Assembly: GCA_045636865.1 (NCBI GenBank)
Contig: JAZTYJ010000022.1
Span: 1 to 64,000 of the forward strand
Length of the DNA: 64,000 nt
Source of the DNA: SIG480 sp045636865
Lineage (GTDB): Bacteria > Bacillota > Clostridia > Oscillospirales > JAAYXM01
Direction of reading: 5' to 3'
Made by a program: the position numbers and the translations under genes. Each line of letters opens with the position of its first letter. Position 1 is the stretch's first letter. The notes beneath the pieces were generated by a model. The model saw only the letters and a list, made by a program, of their open reading frames with translations. It was not told where the DNA came from and did no database searches. This document shows positions 17,173-25,442 of the stretch, in pieces.

Positions 17173-17950
17173 TTGTATCCTCCTTTACTCCGAGAGCTTC
17201 TGCAAGGAGCTCCGTAAAATAGATTACGGGAATCTCGGAACCGTTCTTAACGAGGTTATACTTACAAAGCGGACAAGCCGTAACCATCATTTCCGCACCG
17301 CAGTTTTTTGCGTTGTCGCTTACTGCATTGCTTCTCTTCTTTGCGAGTGTTTCGCTCTCGAGAGCAATGTAGCCGCCGCAACATTCGTTGCGGTTTGCAT
17401 AGTAAACAGGCTCTGCACCGATAGCGCGGATGAAGTCTTCCATAATCTTCGGATTTTCAGGATCGTCCATCTGCATAACTCCACTCGGTCTGAGGAGGAG
17501 GCATCCGTAATACGGAGCTATTTTCTTGCCTGTGAGCGGATTTACAACCTTCTCACGGATTTTGTCAAATCCTACGAGGTCGCGAAGCATTTCGAGATAG
17601 TGATAAATTTCGCAGTCACCCTCATATGCATCTTCGTCCATATAGCGATTTACCTTTGAAGCAAAAGTTTCATCACTCATCGCATGGTTAGTCTGCTTGA
17701 TTACGTTGTGGCAAGCAGAACAGACCGTAACAAGAGCCTGACCTTTGCTCTTTGCAGCTTTAAGAGCGCGGACCGATGAAAGCTTTGTTGCAATCTCATC
17801 ATTTGCAGTTGTGAACACACCGCCGCAACATTGCCATTCTTCGATCTCCTCAAGCGTAATGCCGAGAGCTTCTGCAGCACGTCTTGCATATGCATCAAGA
17901 TCTTTCGCTTTGTTTTTTAATGTGCATCCGGGAAAATAACTTAGTTTCAT
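17165..17950 (-). CDS. hdrB: Heterodisulfide reductase subunit B-like CCG-domain protein
   Basis: A 261-residue protein with two complete cysteine-rich CCG domains. The first has FPGC, WQCCGG and VCSACHN; the second has YGCLLLRP, NECCGGY and CPLCKYN. These bind the two non-cubane [4Fe-4S] clusters that cleave heterodisulfides in methanogens. The start at 17950 is preferred over an ATG 12 codons upstream because AGGGGG lies just before it. It is the first gene of the ten-gene operon. In a bacterium without coenzyme M/B its acceptor must differ; the linked fumarate-reductase genes or an unknown disulfide are candidates. Confidence 0.92.
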   Translation of the reverse strand: MKLSYFPGCTLKNKAKDLDAYARRAAEALGITLEEIEEWQCCGGVFTTANDEIATKLSSVRALKAAKSKGQALVTVCSACHNVIKQTNHAMSDETFASKVNRYMDEDAYEGDCEIYHYLEMLRDLVGFDKIREKVVNPLTGKKIAPYYGCLLLRPSGVMQMDDPENPKIMEDFIRAIGAEPVYYANRNECCGGYIALESETLAKKRSNAVSDNAKNCGAEMMVTACPLCKYNLVKNGSEIPVIYFTELLAEALGVKEDTNV

Positions 17951-18069
17951 AATTTTGCCCCCTGTCTTTATCTTCTTTAAAAGCACCGTTAATCTGAAAA
18001 AGCTTTATAATCCTTTACAAAACAGTTTTACAGACAACACTAAATCCGCACTCGTCATTTATCTGACAG

Positions 18070-18106
18070 CACGGAAAAACACGGCTCTTATGTCATTTCG
18101 AGCCGT
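18070..18106 (-). promoter_or_regulatory. Leader stem-loop of the hdr operon (possible attenuator)
   Basis: Seven-base perfect arms ACGGCTC and GAGCCGT with a 12-base loop lie just downstream of the hdr promoter. On the minus-strand transcript GTTTTTCC follows, a short U run. It may be an attenuator or a 5-prime stabilising hairpin. On the plus strand a stronger T run follows, so it could also stop antisense transcription. Confidence 0.45.
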
Positions 18107-18115
18107 TTGTTTTTT

Positions 18116-18154
18116 GATTGTTATTATTATAACAATCTTTACGACATTTTTCAA
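18116..18154 (-). promoter_or_regulatory. hdr-flx-frd operon promoter with Rex-like operator
   Basis: On the minus strand TTGAAA (18149-18154), 17 bases, TATAAT (18126-18131). A perfect palindrome GATTGTTAT-N4-ATAACAATC (18116-18137) covers the -10 box. Its 18-base core TTGTTAT-N4-ATAACAA differs from the clostridial Rex consensus TTGTTAA-N4-TTAACAA only at the innermost base of each arm. Rex represses redox genes and is released when NADH/NAD+ is high, which would suit an NADH-consuming operon. Confidence 0.75.
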
Positions 18155-18420
18155 CCCATAAATTTGACCATTTTTTATATTTATATATGTACATTTTAAA
18201 AAAATAACTTTACCGCTTTAGTTTTTGCAAAAAACGCGTAAAACCGCAGTTTTCTGCACTTATCAAGCATATATTTTTTTCGCATTTTTTCTGTATTTTT
18301 CAAGAAACGGACAAATACGTTCCAAAACGACACGTCTATGCCCGTTTTATCAGCATTTTGCACAAAAAAACAAGCATTTTATCACAATGCATTTTCGGTT
18401 TATCTTCTCCCCTTTTCCTC

Positions 18421-18449
18421 TTGCATAAAATGCCGTTTCAGTTTATAAT
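18421..18449 (+). promoter_or_regulatory. Promoter of the AEC transporter-nfo-yfcE unit
   Basis: TTGCAT (18421-18426), a 17-base spacer and TATAAT (18444-18449), about 35 bases before the start codon. Confidence 0.7.
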
Positions 18450-18484
18450 TAACTAAATACTTTTTAACAAATTCGGAGTCTGAT

Positions 18485-19426
18485 ATGGATACTTTTCTTT
18501 TTTCGGTTAATGCCGTTATTCCCTTGTTTTTGATGACACTGCTCGGCTGGTGTCTCACGAAGCTTAAATTCTGGAACGATGAGTTTTTAAAAATCGGAAA
18601 CTCGCTGTCTTTTACGGTTCTCATCCCGGCGATGCTTTTCTATAACATCTACACCTCTGACTTCAGGGCGGTATTTGACATTAAACTTCTTCTGCTCATT
18701 ATCGCAACTGTTGTCGTTGTGTGTCTTGCGGGGCTTTTTGTTGTTCATGCCTGCGTTTCCGAGCACGCAAGGCGCGGAGTTATTGTTCAGGCACTTTTTC
18801 GAGGTAACACAGCCTTGCTCGGAATTCCACTGTGCGAATCATTAATGGGTTCTGAAGGCGCACAGATAGCTTCTATTTTCTTAGCATTCATAATTCCGAC
18901 CTTCAACATTCTCGCAACAATTCTCCTCAGCATTTACAGTAATGACCCTGTTGAATCTCCGTTTTCTGTTGTAAAGAAAATATTTAAAAACCCGCTCATA
19001 ATCGGATGCATTTTGGGTATTGCATTTTCACTTTTGAAAATTCCGCTTCCCGAGATAGTTCTTAAGCCGATTCACGATTTAAAAGTAATCGCAACTCCGT
19101 TTGCGCTTTTGATTCTCGGCGGAGATTTCAGGTTTTCAAGTTTCATCTCAAACCTGCGCTATGTTCTTTTAACCGGATTTTCGCGCCTTATTCTCATTCC
19201 GGCTTTCGCCGTCGCGGTTGCGGCCTTTTTCGGTTACCGCGGAATCCACATCGCGCTCGTCCTCTCCACTTTTGCAACCCCAGTTGCGGTTTCAAGCACC
19301 GCCATGACTTATAAAATGAACGGTGATTATGACCTTGCGTGTCAGCTTGTTGTTTTCACCACCATCTTCTCCGCTTTTTCCCTTACACTGTTTACATTCG
19401 TACTTAAAACAATCGGTCTTATCTGA
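18485..19426 (+). CDS. AEC (auxin efflux carrier) family transporter
   Basis: A 313-residue membrane protein with about ten hydrophobic segments, starting with a helix at NAVIPLFLMTLLGWCLTKLK and containing ALFRGNTALLGIPLCESL (about 100-117) and STFATPVAVSSTAMTYKM (about 260-277), where AEC proteins have their crossover and conserved Asn/Pro elements. Bacterial members export or take up organic acids such as malate; the substrate here is unknown. It opens a plus-strand unit with nfo and yfcE and is divergent from the hdr operon. Confidence 0.85.
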   Translation: MDTFLFSVNAVIPLFLMTLLGWCLTKLKFWNDEFLKIGNSLSFTVLIPAMLFYNIYTSDFRAVFDIKLLLLIIATVVVVCLAGLFVVHACVSEHARRGVIVQALFRGNTALLGIPLCESLMGSEGAQIASIFLAFIIPTFNILATILLSIYSNDPVESPFSVVKKIFKNPLIIGCILGIAFSLLKIPLPEIVLKPIHDLKVIATPFALLILGGDFRFSSFISNLRYVLLTGFSRLILIPAFAVAVAAFFGYRGIHIALVLSTFATPVAVSSTAMTYKMNGDYDLACQLVVFTTIFSAFSLTLFTFVLKTIGLI

Positions 19427-19446
19427 TACCGGACAAGGAGGATACT

Positions 19447-20280
19447 ATGCTTACAATCGGTTGCCACCTTTCTTCTTCAAAAGGTTATCTCGATATGGGA
19501 AAAACCGCGCTTTCAATCGGCGCAAACTCCTTTCAGTTTTTCACAAGAAATCCGCGCGGCGGATCAGCTAAACCGCTTGATCCCGATGACATTTCTGCCT
19601 TTCTCTCTTTTGCGAAAGAAAACGGAATAAATACGATTCTCGCACACGCACCGTACACCCTCAATGCCGCTTCAAAAGACGAGAGAATCCGCGACTTTGC
19701 GCGGCTTGTGATGCGCGATGATATTATGCGTCTTGAAGCTACTCCGGGAAATCTCTACAATTTCCACCCCGGCTCACACGTCGGTCAGGGCACAGATGCG
19801 GGAATCGAGCTTATAGCAGAGCTTCTCAATGAGATTATCTTTCCCGAGCAGACGACAAAAGTTCTCCTTGAGACTATGGCAGGCAAAGGCAGCGAAATCG
19901 GAGGTAAATTTTCCGAGCTCCGCACCATTATCGACAAGGTAAAATATAATGAAAAAATCGGTGTTTGCCTTGATACCTGCCACGTTTTTGACGGAGGTTA
20001 TGACATCAAAGAAAATCTTGATGGCGTCCTTTCGGAATTTGATGAGGTTATCGGTCTTGAAAGGCTTTGTGCAATACATTTAAACGACAGCCTCCACGGC
20101 TTTGAAAGCCACAAGGACCGCCACGCAAAAATCGGCGAAGGATATCTCGGCAAGGAGACTTTTTCGGCGGTTATAAATCACCCGAAGCTTTCGCACCTTC
20201 CCTTCTTTCTTGAAACTCCGAATGAGCTTCCGGGATATGCAGAAGAAATCGCATTGCTTAAAAGTTTATATAAAGGATAA
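19447..20280 (+). CDS. nfo: Endonuclease IV (deoxyribonuclease IV)
   Basis: A 277-residue TIM-barrel DNA-repair enzyme. Zinc-site and family motifs are all present: NFHPGSHVG (about residue 100), LLETMAGKGSEIG (about 140), GVCLDTCHVFDGGYD (about 178-192), HLNDSLHG (about 215), DRHAKIGEGYLG (about 225-236) and FFLETPNE near the C-terminus. It cuts the backbone 5-prime of abasic sites using three zinc ions. GGAGG lies eight bases before the ATG. It follows the transporter by 20 bases and precedes yfcE by 14. Confidence 0.96.
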   Translation: MLTIGCHLSSSKGYLDMGKTALSIGANSFQFFTRNPRGGSAKPLDPDDISAFLSFAKENGINTILAHAPYTLNAASKDERIRDFARLVMRDDIMRLEATPGNLYNFHPGSHVGQGTDAGIELIAELLNEIIFPEQTTKVLLETMAGKGSEIGGKFSELRTIIDKVKYNEKIGVCLDTCHVFDGGYDIKENLDGVLSEFDEVIGLERLCAIHLNDSLHGFESHKDRHAKIGEGYLGKETFSAVINHPKLSHLPFFLETPNELPGYAEEIALLKSLYKG

Positions 20281-20294
20281 AGGAGGATTTCACT

Positions 20295-20840
20295 ATGAAA
20301 TGGCTTGTTGCTTCAGATATTCACGGTTCTGCAGAGTACTGCGAGAAACTTATCAATGCATACAAAAAAGAGAAAGCAGAAAAGCTTCTGCTTCTCGGGG
20401 ATATTCTCTACCACGGTCCGAGAAACAATCTCCCGAAGGAATATGCACCAAAAGACGTTATCTCAATGCTAAATGAACTCAAAGAAGAGATTCTCTGTGT
20501 CCGCGGCAACTGCGATGCAGAGGTTGACCAGATGGTGCTTGACTTCCCCATTATGGCAGAATATGCAGTTCTACCGCTCAGAAATCGCACGGTTTTCATC
20601 ACGCACGGTCACAAATTCAACACCAAAACTCCTCCGCTTCTCAAATCAGGTGATATTCTTCTACACGGGCACACCCACGTTCCGAAATGCGAAGAATTCG
20701 GAGATGGTTATTACTACCTAAATCCCGGCTCCGTTTCTATTCCGAAAGAAAATTCGCCGCACGGATATATGATTATTGAGGACACCGGATTCCTCTGGAA
20801 AGACCTTGACGGAAACGTTTATATGGAGCACTCAATATAG
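20295..20840 (+). CDS. yfcE: YfcE-type metallophosphodiesterase
   Basis: A 181-residue calcineurin-like phosphoesterase. Metal-binding motifs appear in the usual order: SDIHGS (about 7-12), LLLGDILYHG (about 33-42), VRGNCDAEVD (about 72), THGHKF (about 100) and LHGHTHVP (about 118). Members hydrolyse small phosphodiesters with Mn2+; the natural substrate is unknown. It ends the plus-strand unit just before a strong bidirectional terminator. Confidence 0.9.
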   Translation: MKWLVASDIHGSAEYCEKLINAYKKEKAEKLLLLGDILYHGPRNNLPKEYAPKDVISMLNELKEEILCVRGNCDAEVDQMVLDFPIMAEYAVLPLRNRTVFITHGHKFNTKTPPLLKSGDILLHGHTHVPKCEEFGDGYYYLNPGSVSIPKENSPHGYMIIEDTGFLWKDLDGNVYMEHSI

Positions 20841-20843
20841 GCA

Positions 20844-20875
20844 AAAAGCTTGCAACCTTTTGGTTGCAAGCTTTT
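20844..20875. terminator. Bidirectional terminator between yfcE and the FemAB genes
   Basis: Perfect 14-base arms AAAAGCTTGCAACC and GGTTGCAAGCTTTT around TTTT, between convergent genes. Confidence 0.9.
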
Positions 20876-20878
20876 AAT

Positions 20879-21943
20879 TTACTTTTTCAGTTTTGATTTC
20901 ATTACGCCGATTTTTCTCACAATCGCTCTGTAATTTGACTGAACACTCTCTATAATCTTTGCAGTTTTTGGCATAAAGAGCATATCAAGCTTTCCGACGA
21001 AGTCGCATCTCTCCCCTGCAAAACCTGCCTTAAAGCGAATGAGACCATCAAGCTGCGTTTTCTCCATATCACCTGTTATGCCGCGAAAATCATAAATGTT
21101 GCAGTTGTTTTCGATTGTCCACTTTATCATTTCCCATTGCATCATATAGTTCGGCATACGGTTTCTTTCACGGTTGCTGCTCGCCCCGTAGAGATACCAC
21201 ACCTTATCACCGAAAAGAATCGCAACTGCGCCCGAAATAACCTGACCTTCATACTCCATAAGATAAAGGCGGAGATTGTCCGGTGCGAGAATATCGTACA
21301 TATCCTCGAAATACTTAAGGCTTCTTGCGATAAAACCATCGCGGACTGCAGTTTCTTTCATTATCTCGACAAAAGCAGGCAAATCTTCTTTTGTTCCGAT
21401 TCGGGAAGTTACTCCCTTCTTGACCGAAAGACGGACATTGTAGCGCGTTTTTGAGTGGAATGCCGCAAAAACCTCTTCTTCATTACGTCCGTTTATCGGG
21501 AGGCGGAAAACGTATCTCGCCTGAAGATATTCCGGACGGTGCTTCGTGTTGTTTACACAGAACCCCGCGGAACAAAGTTCCGAAAGATACGGATCATCAT
21601 CCAAAATATCCGGATCGATTGAGAGCTCATATGCATTATACTTCTCTGCAAGCTTTCTGCTCTCTGCAAGAAGCTCTAAAAGTGTCTGCGTGTCGCCGTC
21701 TGTTGTGACGGGACCGCGCGGACAGTACATATGAGTATATTTCGTTTTTGCGACCTTGCTCGTCATAATGAGCATACTGCCGAGAACTTTGCCATCCTCA
21801 TCGCACGACATAAAAGCATCGCACTTCCACGGCTTTTTAAAAGCCGCCCATTTGAGCGATTTAACAAAATGCCCTCTCGGGTGTGATTCTACAAACGCTT
21901 CGTATTTCTTTGCGCTCGCTTCATCCGTAACATACTGTATCAT
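20879..21943 (-). CDS. FemAB/FemX-type peptidoglycan bridge aminoacyltransferase (copy 2)
   Basis: A 354-residue protein with the double GNAT fold of Fem transferases. Family signs are FHSKTRYNVRLSVKKGV (about 165-181), QVISGAVAILFGDKVWYLYG (about 235-254) and PNYMMQWEMIKWTIENNCNIYDFRG (two pieces, about 263-287). These enzymes add amino acids from aminoacyl-tRNA to the lipid II stem peptide on the cytoplasmic membrane face. The protein lies three bases after a related gene, so the two probably add successive cross-bridge residues. The residue added cannot be told. Confidence 0.87.
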   Translation of the reverse strand: MIQYVTDEASAKKYEAFVESHPRGHFVKSLKWAAFKKPWKCDAFMSCDEDGKVLGSMLIMTSKVAKTKYTHMYCPRGPVTTDGDTQTLLELLAESRKLAEKYNAYELSIDPDILDDDPYLSELCSAGFCVNNTKHRPEYLQARYVFRLPINGRNEEEVFAAFHSKTRYNVRLSVKKGVTSRIGTKEDLPAFVEIMKETAVRDGFIARSLKYFEDMYDILAPDNLRLYLMEYEGQVISGAVAILFGDKVWYLYGASSNRERNRMPNYMMQWEMIKWTIENNCNIYDFRGITGDMEKTQLDGLIRFKAGFAGERCDFVGKLDMLFMPKTAKIIESVQSNYRAIVRKIGVMKSKLKK

Positions 21944-21946
21944 AAT

Positions 21947-22996
21947 CTATTCCCTTCCCAACATCTTTCGTGCAATTTTAAAAAGCTTTTGCAAAACTTT
22001 AACTTTTCTGTTTGCAGATTTATCGTAAATTACATCAATTCTTCCGACAAAAGAAACAAGCTCACCGCCAAAACGCTTTTTGAACCTTACAAGTCCCTCA
22101 ATCGGAGTGAGCTTATCCCCCTCACCTGCGATGCCGCGCATATCATAAAGGAAATAACCGTTATCTCTCGACCAGCGCATCATCTCCCATTGCATAAGGA
22201 AGTTCGGCATAGTCTCTTTCGCTTCGTCGTTACTGCCCGCATACATATGCCAGCTCTTGCCTGCACACGCAAGAAGAACGGATCCTGCAATCGGCTTTCC
22301 TTCATACTCAACAATAAACAGCTTGAACATATCTTCGCCGAATGCATCGAGCATATCAGCAAAATATTCTTCATTTCTCGCCGTAAAGCCATCCCGCCTT
22401 GCAGTTGATTCTAACAGTCCGCAAAATGTTGGGATGTCTTCGCGCGTACCAAGTCGACAAACCGCGCCGCTTTTGAGAGCTGTTCGAACATTGTAACGCG
22501 CTTTTGAGTGAAACATCGCCATGAGCTCGTCGTCCGACTTATTAACATCGATTCTGTAAACAGCAAGTGGCTGAAGGATTGCATTGTCGGTTGAATTCTC
22601 CCCTATTTCCGCGCCCTTTCTGTCAAAGAAATCAAGCCACGGCTTGTTGTTCTCCAAAGTAATATCAGGATCAAGTGTCAGCTTATATGCGCCGATTTCT
22701 TTTGCAATTACTTCAGCTTCTGCCAAAAGCTCAGAAAGTGCTTTTGTATTGTCTCTTGAACACACGGGACCTCGCGGTGCGTAAAGAAAAATCTTGTCTG
22801 TTCGTCTTACCTTCTGAACAAACATCAGCATAACGCCGATTACTTCTTCATCGTCATCCTCGCAGATGAGAGCAAAGCTCTTCTGCGCATTTTTAAAATC
22901 CTTCCACTCAAGAGACTGCAAAAAATGGCTGTTTTCACTCTTCTTGAAGAAGTCGTAATACTTATTTATATCATTTTCGCAAACTCGTCTGACCAT
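21947..22996 (-). CDS. FemAB/FemX-type peptidoglycan bridge aminoacyltransferase (copy 1)
   Basis: A 349-residue paralogue of the following gene, with the matching motifs FHSKARYNVRTALKSGA, KPIAGSVLLACAGKSWHMYAG and PNFLMQWEMMRWSRDNG followed by YDMRGIAG. Overall the two align along their whole length but are well diverged, so the duplication is old. GAGG precedes the ATG. The pair forms one transcript read towards yfcE and ends at the shared terminator. It acts in cell-wall cross-bridge synthesis, consistent with a Gram-positive envelope. Confidence 0.87.
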   Translation of the reverse strand: MVRRVCENDINKYYDFFKKSENSHFLQSLEWKDFKNAQKSFALICEDDDEEVIGVMLMFVQKVRRTDKIFLYAPRGPVCSRDNTKALSELLAEAEVIAKEIGAYKLTLDPDITLENNKPWLDFFDRKGAEIGENSTDNAILQPLAVYRIDVNKSDDELMAMFHSKARYNVRTALKSGAVCRLGTREDIPTFCGLLESTARRDGFTARNEEYFADMLDAFGEDMFKLFIVEYEGKPIAGSVLLACAGKSWHMYAGSNDEAKETMPNFLMQWEMMRWSRDNGYFLYDMRGIAGEGDKLTPIEGLVRFKKRFGGELVSFVGRIDVIYDKSANRKVKVLQKLFKIARKMLGRE

Positions 22997-23066
22997 ATCA
23001 AATGCCTCAAAAAATATATTTTATATATTATACCATTTTTTTACGCATTAAACAAGTCCGGAAAGT

Positions 23067-23100
23067 AAAAAAGCATTCTCATATACGAGAATGCTTTTTT
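23067..23100 (-). terminator. Terminator of the creatininase-family gene
   Basis: AAAAAAGCATTCTC and GAGAATGCTTTTTT around a six-base loop, immediately after the stop codon. Confidence 0.88.
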
Positions 23101-23104
23101 GTTT

Positions 23105-23896
23105 TTACTTGCGGTTTTCGAGCATATCAACAAATTCGCAGATTCCATCAACGATTTCGTTGCAAATTTTCTCTCCAAGCTCCTTTGTAGCTTTTTCAGG
23201 AAATCCCATTACACCAACTTCAATTTCATCGCGCTGACCGACTGTTTCAACGACAAATCTGTTGTCAATCGGCTTTGTTCTCTTTTCAAACCAGTCCTGA
23301 TCAGATCTCATCATCTTTGAGAAATACTCTTCATCCATAACGATTTCTTCGCGGACTTCATCGGGCGCCCAATGCATCATAAGTGCAGTCTCCATCATAC
23401 CTGCGTGGAAGTCGTGCTCCGGCTCCATAGCAAAGCCCGAGAGCCATGTCGGAGAAAGATTCCAAGCCTCGACGAGAGAAAGAGTGATCTTCTCTGACAT
23501 CGCCTTGTCGCGGCGAAGGAGCATCTGAAGACTATTGCGAAGAGCGTTTATATTGTCTGTTCCTGCGTGACCAAGGAAGACGACGATATTCTTAAAGCCC
23601 ATTTTCACAAATTCAGATACAATTTCACCGATGTAGAGACCGAACGTATTCGGGCTTACGTTGACCGTGCCGAGAAGCTCGCCACCGGAGAAGCAGTAAT
23701 TTACAGACGGAGCAACAACTGCATTGAGTTTGTCAGCTGCGATTTTCAGCGGCTTGTTTGCATTGTGAATATCTGTTGCGAGTGTGAGGTGATATCCGTG
23801 CTGCTCTACAACACCGACCGGGATAATAACGGTTTTCGTCTTTGCAAGAGCGTCCTTCATATCTTTTACTGTCATTTTTTCCATATAGAAAGCCAT
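23105..23896 (-). CDS. Creatininase-family metal-dependent amidohydrolase
   Basis: A 263-residue protein. Metal ligands appear in PVGVVEQHGYHLTLATDIHN (about 27-46), the FLGHAGTDN segment (about 110) and FHAGMMETALMMH (about 165-177), matching the Glu-His-Asp-His-Glu set of the family. Family members hydrolyse creatinine, N-formamides or other cyclic or linear amides; the substrate is unknown. GGAGG precedes the start. It has its own promoter and terminator, so it is monocistronic. A second family member near 42646 is frameshifted. Confidence 0.87.
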   Translation of the reverse strand: MAFYMEKMTVKDMKDALAKTKTVIIPVGVVEQHGYHLTLATDIHNANKPLKIAADKLNAVVAPSVNYCFSGGELLGTVNVSPNTFGLYIGEIVSEFVKMGFKNIVVFLGHAGTDNINALRNSLQMLLRRDKAMSEKITLSLVEAWNLSPTWLSGFAMEPEHDFHAGMMETALMMHWAPDEVREEIVMDEEYFSKMMRSDQDWFEKRTKPIDNRFVVETVGQRDEIEVGVMGFPEKATKELGEKICNEIVDGICEFVDMLENRK

Positions 23897-23947
23897 ATGT
23901 ATACCTCCGTAAATTATGTTCTAAAACGATTAAGTTGCTATATTCAA

Positions 23948-23976
23948 ATTATAACATAACAATTTTTGTTTTTCAA
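23948..23976 (-). promoter_or_regulatory. Promoter of the creatininase-family gene
   Basis: On the minus strand TTGAAA (23971-23976), 17 bases, TATAAT (23948-23953). It lies just after the stop codon of the EamA gene. Confidence 0.7.
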
Positions 23977-23977
23977 G

Positions 23978-24850
23978 CTAATTTTCCTTCGCTCGACTTA
24001 ACATAAAAACAGCACCCAAAATCAGAATTATTCCCGCCGAAGAAAATACATCAAGTCTCTCACCTAAAAGCGTAACGCTGTAAAGTGTTGCCGCCATCGG
24101 CTCTATTACCCCGAGTGCCGAAACCGTTCCTGCCGGGAGAGATTTAAATGCGAGAGTGTAGAGAAAATACGGAATTATGCACGTACAGATGCCACAGCCC
24201 AACATCAGAAGAATATTTATCGGATTTGAAACCGCAATTTCTGCTATCTGCCACGGTTTTGACACACAGAGTGCAATTACACTTACCACAATAAAACAAT
24301 ATGTATTCGACGTGACAGGGTTGCATCCGCGCTTCATCTGCACCTTTGTTACGATATTGTATACGCTGTAAGTAATGCCCGATATTGCGCCGATAATTAT
24401 GCCGAGAAGGTCAAACTTAAGTCCTCCGACCACTCCCGAAACAAAGCCACAACCGACTATCATACTGACGACTGCAAGCACTTTAAGTGGTGTGAGCTTT
24501 TCTCCGAGAAAGATAACAGAATATATCATTACAACAATCGGGGCGATATACATAAGCACAACAGCCGTTGATACAGACGTCATCTGCATCGATGCGTAAT
24601 AACATGTTGCCGTCAGAAACATCGACAAACCGCCTATGACATAAAGTTTTAAATCCTTTTTATTCGTTTTCAAGATACTTCTGTCCCGGATGAGTGCAAA
24701 AATTGTCAGCGTCAGAACCGACACTATTCCGCGGATACACGTCATCTGGACCGATGTGAGTCCCAATGGTGCGAGAATGTGAACGAATATACCGGACGTT
24801 CCCCAGAACATTCCCGCAAGGATTATGCAAATAAACGCTTTCTTTTTCAT
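23978..24850 (-). CDS. EamA/DMT-family membrane permease
   Basis: A 290-residue protein with ten predicted helices arranged as two EamA repeats (about 5-140 and 150-288). The first repeat opens with GMFWGTSGIFVHILAPLGLT, and a later helix pair holds IAPIVVMIYSVIFLGEKLTP, the usual EamA end motif, echoed by GVIEPMAATLYSVTLLGERLD in the second. Such proteins export amino acids or other metabolites by secondary transport; the substrate is unknown. It follows the TlpA gene by 16 bases and may be co-transcribed with tlpA-ccdA. Confidence 0.88.
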   Translation of the reverse strand: MKKKAFICIILAGMFWGTSGIFVHILAPLGLTSVQMTCIRGIVSVLTLTIFALIRDRSILKTNKKDLKLYVIGGLSMFLTATCYYASMQMTSVSTAVVLMYIAPIVVMIYSVIFLGEKLTPLKVLAVVSMIVGCGFVSGVVGGLKFDLLGIIIGAISGITYSVYNIVTKVQMKRGCNPVTSNTYCFIVVSVIALCVSKPWQIAEIAVSNPINILLMLGCGICTCIIPYFLYTLAFKSLPAGTVSALGVIEPMAATLYSVTLLGERLDVFSSAGIILILGAVFMLSRAKEN

Positions 24851-24866
24851 AAATATCTTCTATCCC

Positions 24867-25424
24867 CTATCTTATCATTTCTATCCCTTTTTCCAAAAGC
24901 TCGTAGTCTATCATCCCTTGTGCATACGTTATCAGATTTCCGTTTTCGTCAATAAAGAACGTCATCGGAATTGAAGACGTCTGATATGCTATTGAAGCTG
25001 AGTATTCAGTATCAAAATACACAGGGAAGATATATCCGTTTTCTTCTATATGTTTTTTGGCTTTTTTGACCGTCTCCTGCTGATTGTCAGTCGCATTCAC
25101 CATCATAAACACTACTTCATCCTTATATTTATCATATGCCTTCTGAAAATCCGGCATCTCTTCCCTGCACGGCGGACACCAGCTTGCCCAGAAGTTCAAC
25201 ACAACAGGTTTTCCTTTCTTATCCGAAAGCCTGATGCTTTTTCCGTCATAGTCCTGCACCGTAAAATCAGGTGCAGAAAAAACTTTATCTTGCTCATCCT
25301 GTGCATTATCTGCGATGTTCTCGGATGAGTAATTCTCACTTAATTTGTTATAAAGAAAATACGCACCCGCAATAAGCAAAACGAGCACAAGAAGTCCGCA
25401 TATCCACTTAATCAGATTCTTCAT
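24867..25424 (-). CDS. TlpA/ResA-like membrane-anchored thiol-disulfide oxidoreductase
   Basis: A 185-residue protein with an N-terminal anchor helix (about 6-25) and a thioredoxin fold facing the outside. The active site is WASWCPPCREEMPDF near residue 80, the CPPC variant typical of TlpA/ResA reductases, and the cis-proline segment SSIPMTFFIDENG is near 155. It reduces disulfides on extracytoplasmic proteins. The CcdA-type gene starts 18 bases upstream and would supply its electrons from cytosolic thioredoxin. No cytochrome c genes are in view. Confidence 0.92.
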   Translation of the reverse strand: MKNLIKWICGLLVLVLLIAGAYFLYNKLSENYSSENIADNAQDEQDKVFSAPDFTVQDYDGKSIRLSDKKGKPVVLNFWASWCPPCREEMPDFQKAYDKYKDEVVFMMVNATDNQQETVKKAKKHIEENGYIFPVYFDTEYSASIAYQTSSIPMTFFIDENGNLITYAQGMIDYELLEKGIEMIR

Positions 25425-25442
25425 TCTTTCTACCTCATCTGT

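Larger units (their letters stand above)
17951..18484. other. Divergent intergenic region with two promoters
   Basis: This 534-base gap holds the roughly 170-base leader and promoter/operator of the hdr operon on the minus strand, and the promoter of the AEC transporter on the plus strand. The stretch 18160-18420 between the two promoters is AT-rich, and I see no gene or conserved structure in it. Confidence 0.7.

Noticed and set aside
12609..17659. Long open frames on both strands inside the hdr-flx genes
   Set aside because: They overlap proteins with clear cysteine motifs and have no ribosome-binding sites or family signs.
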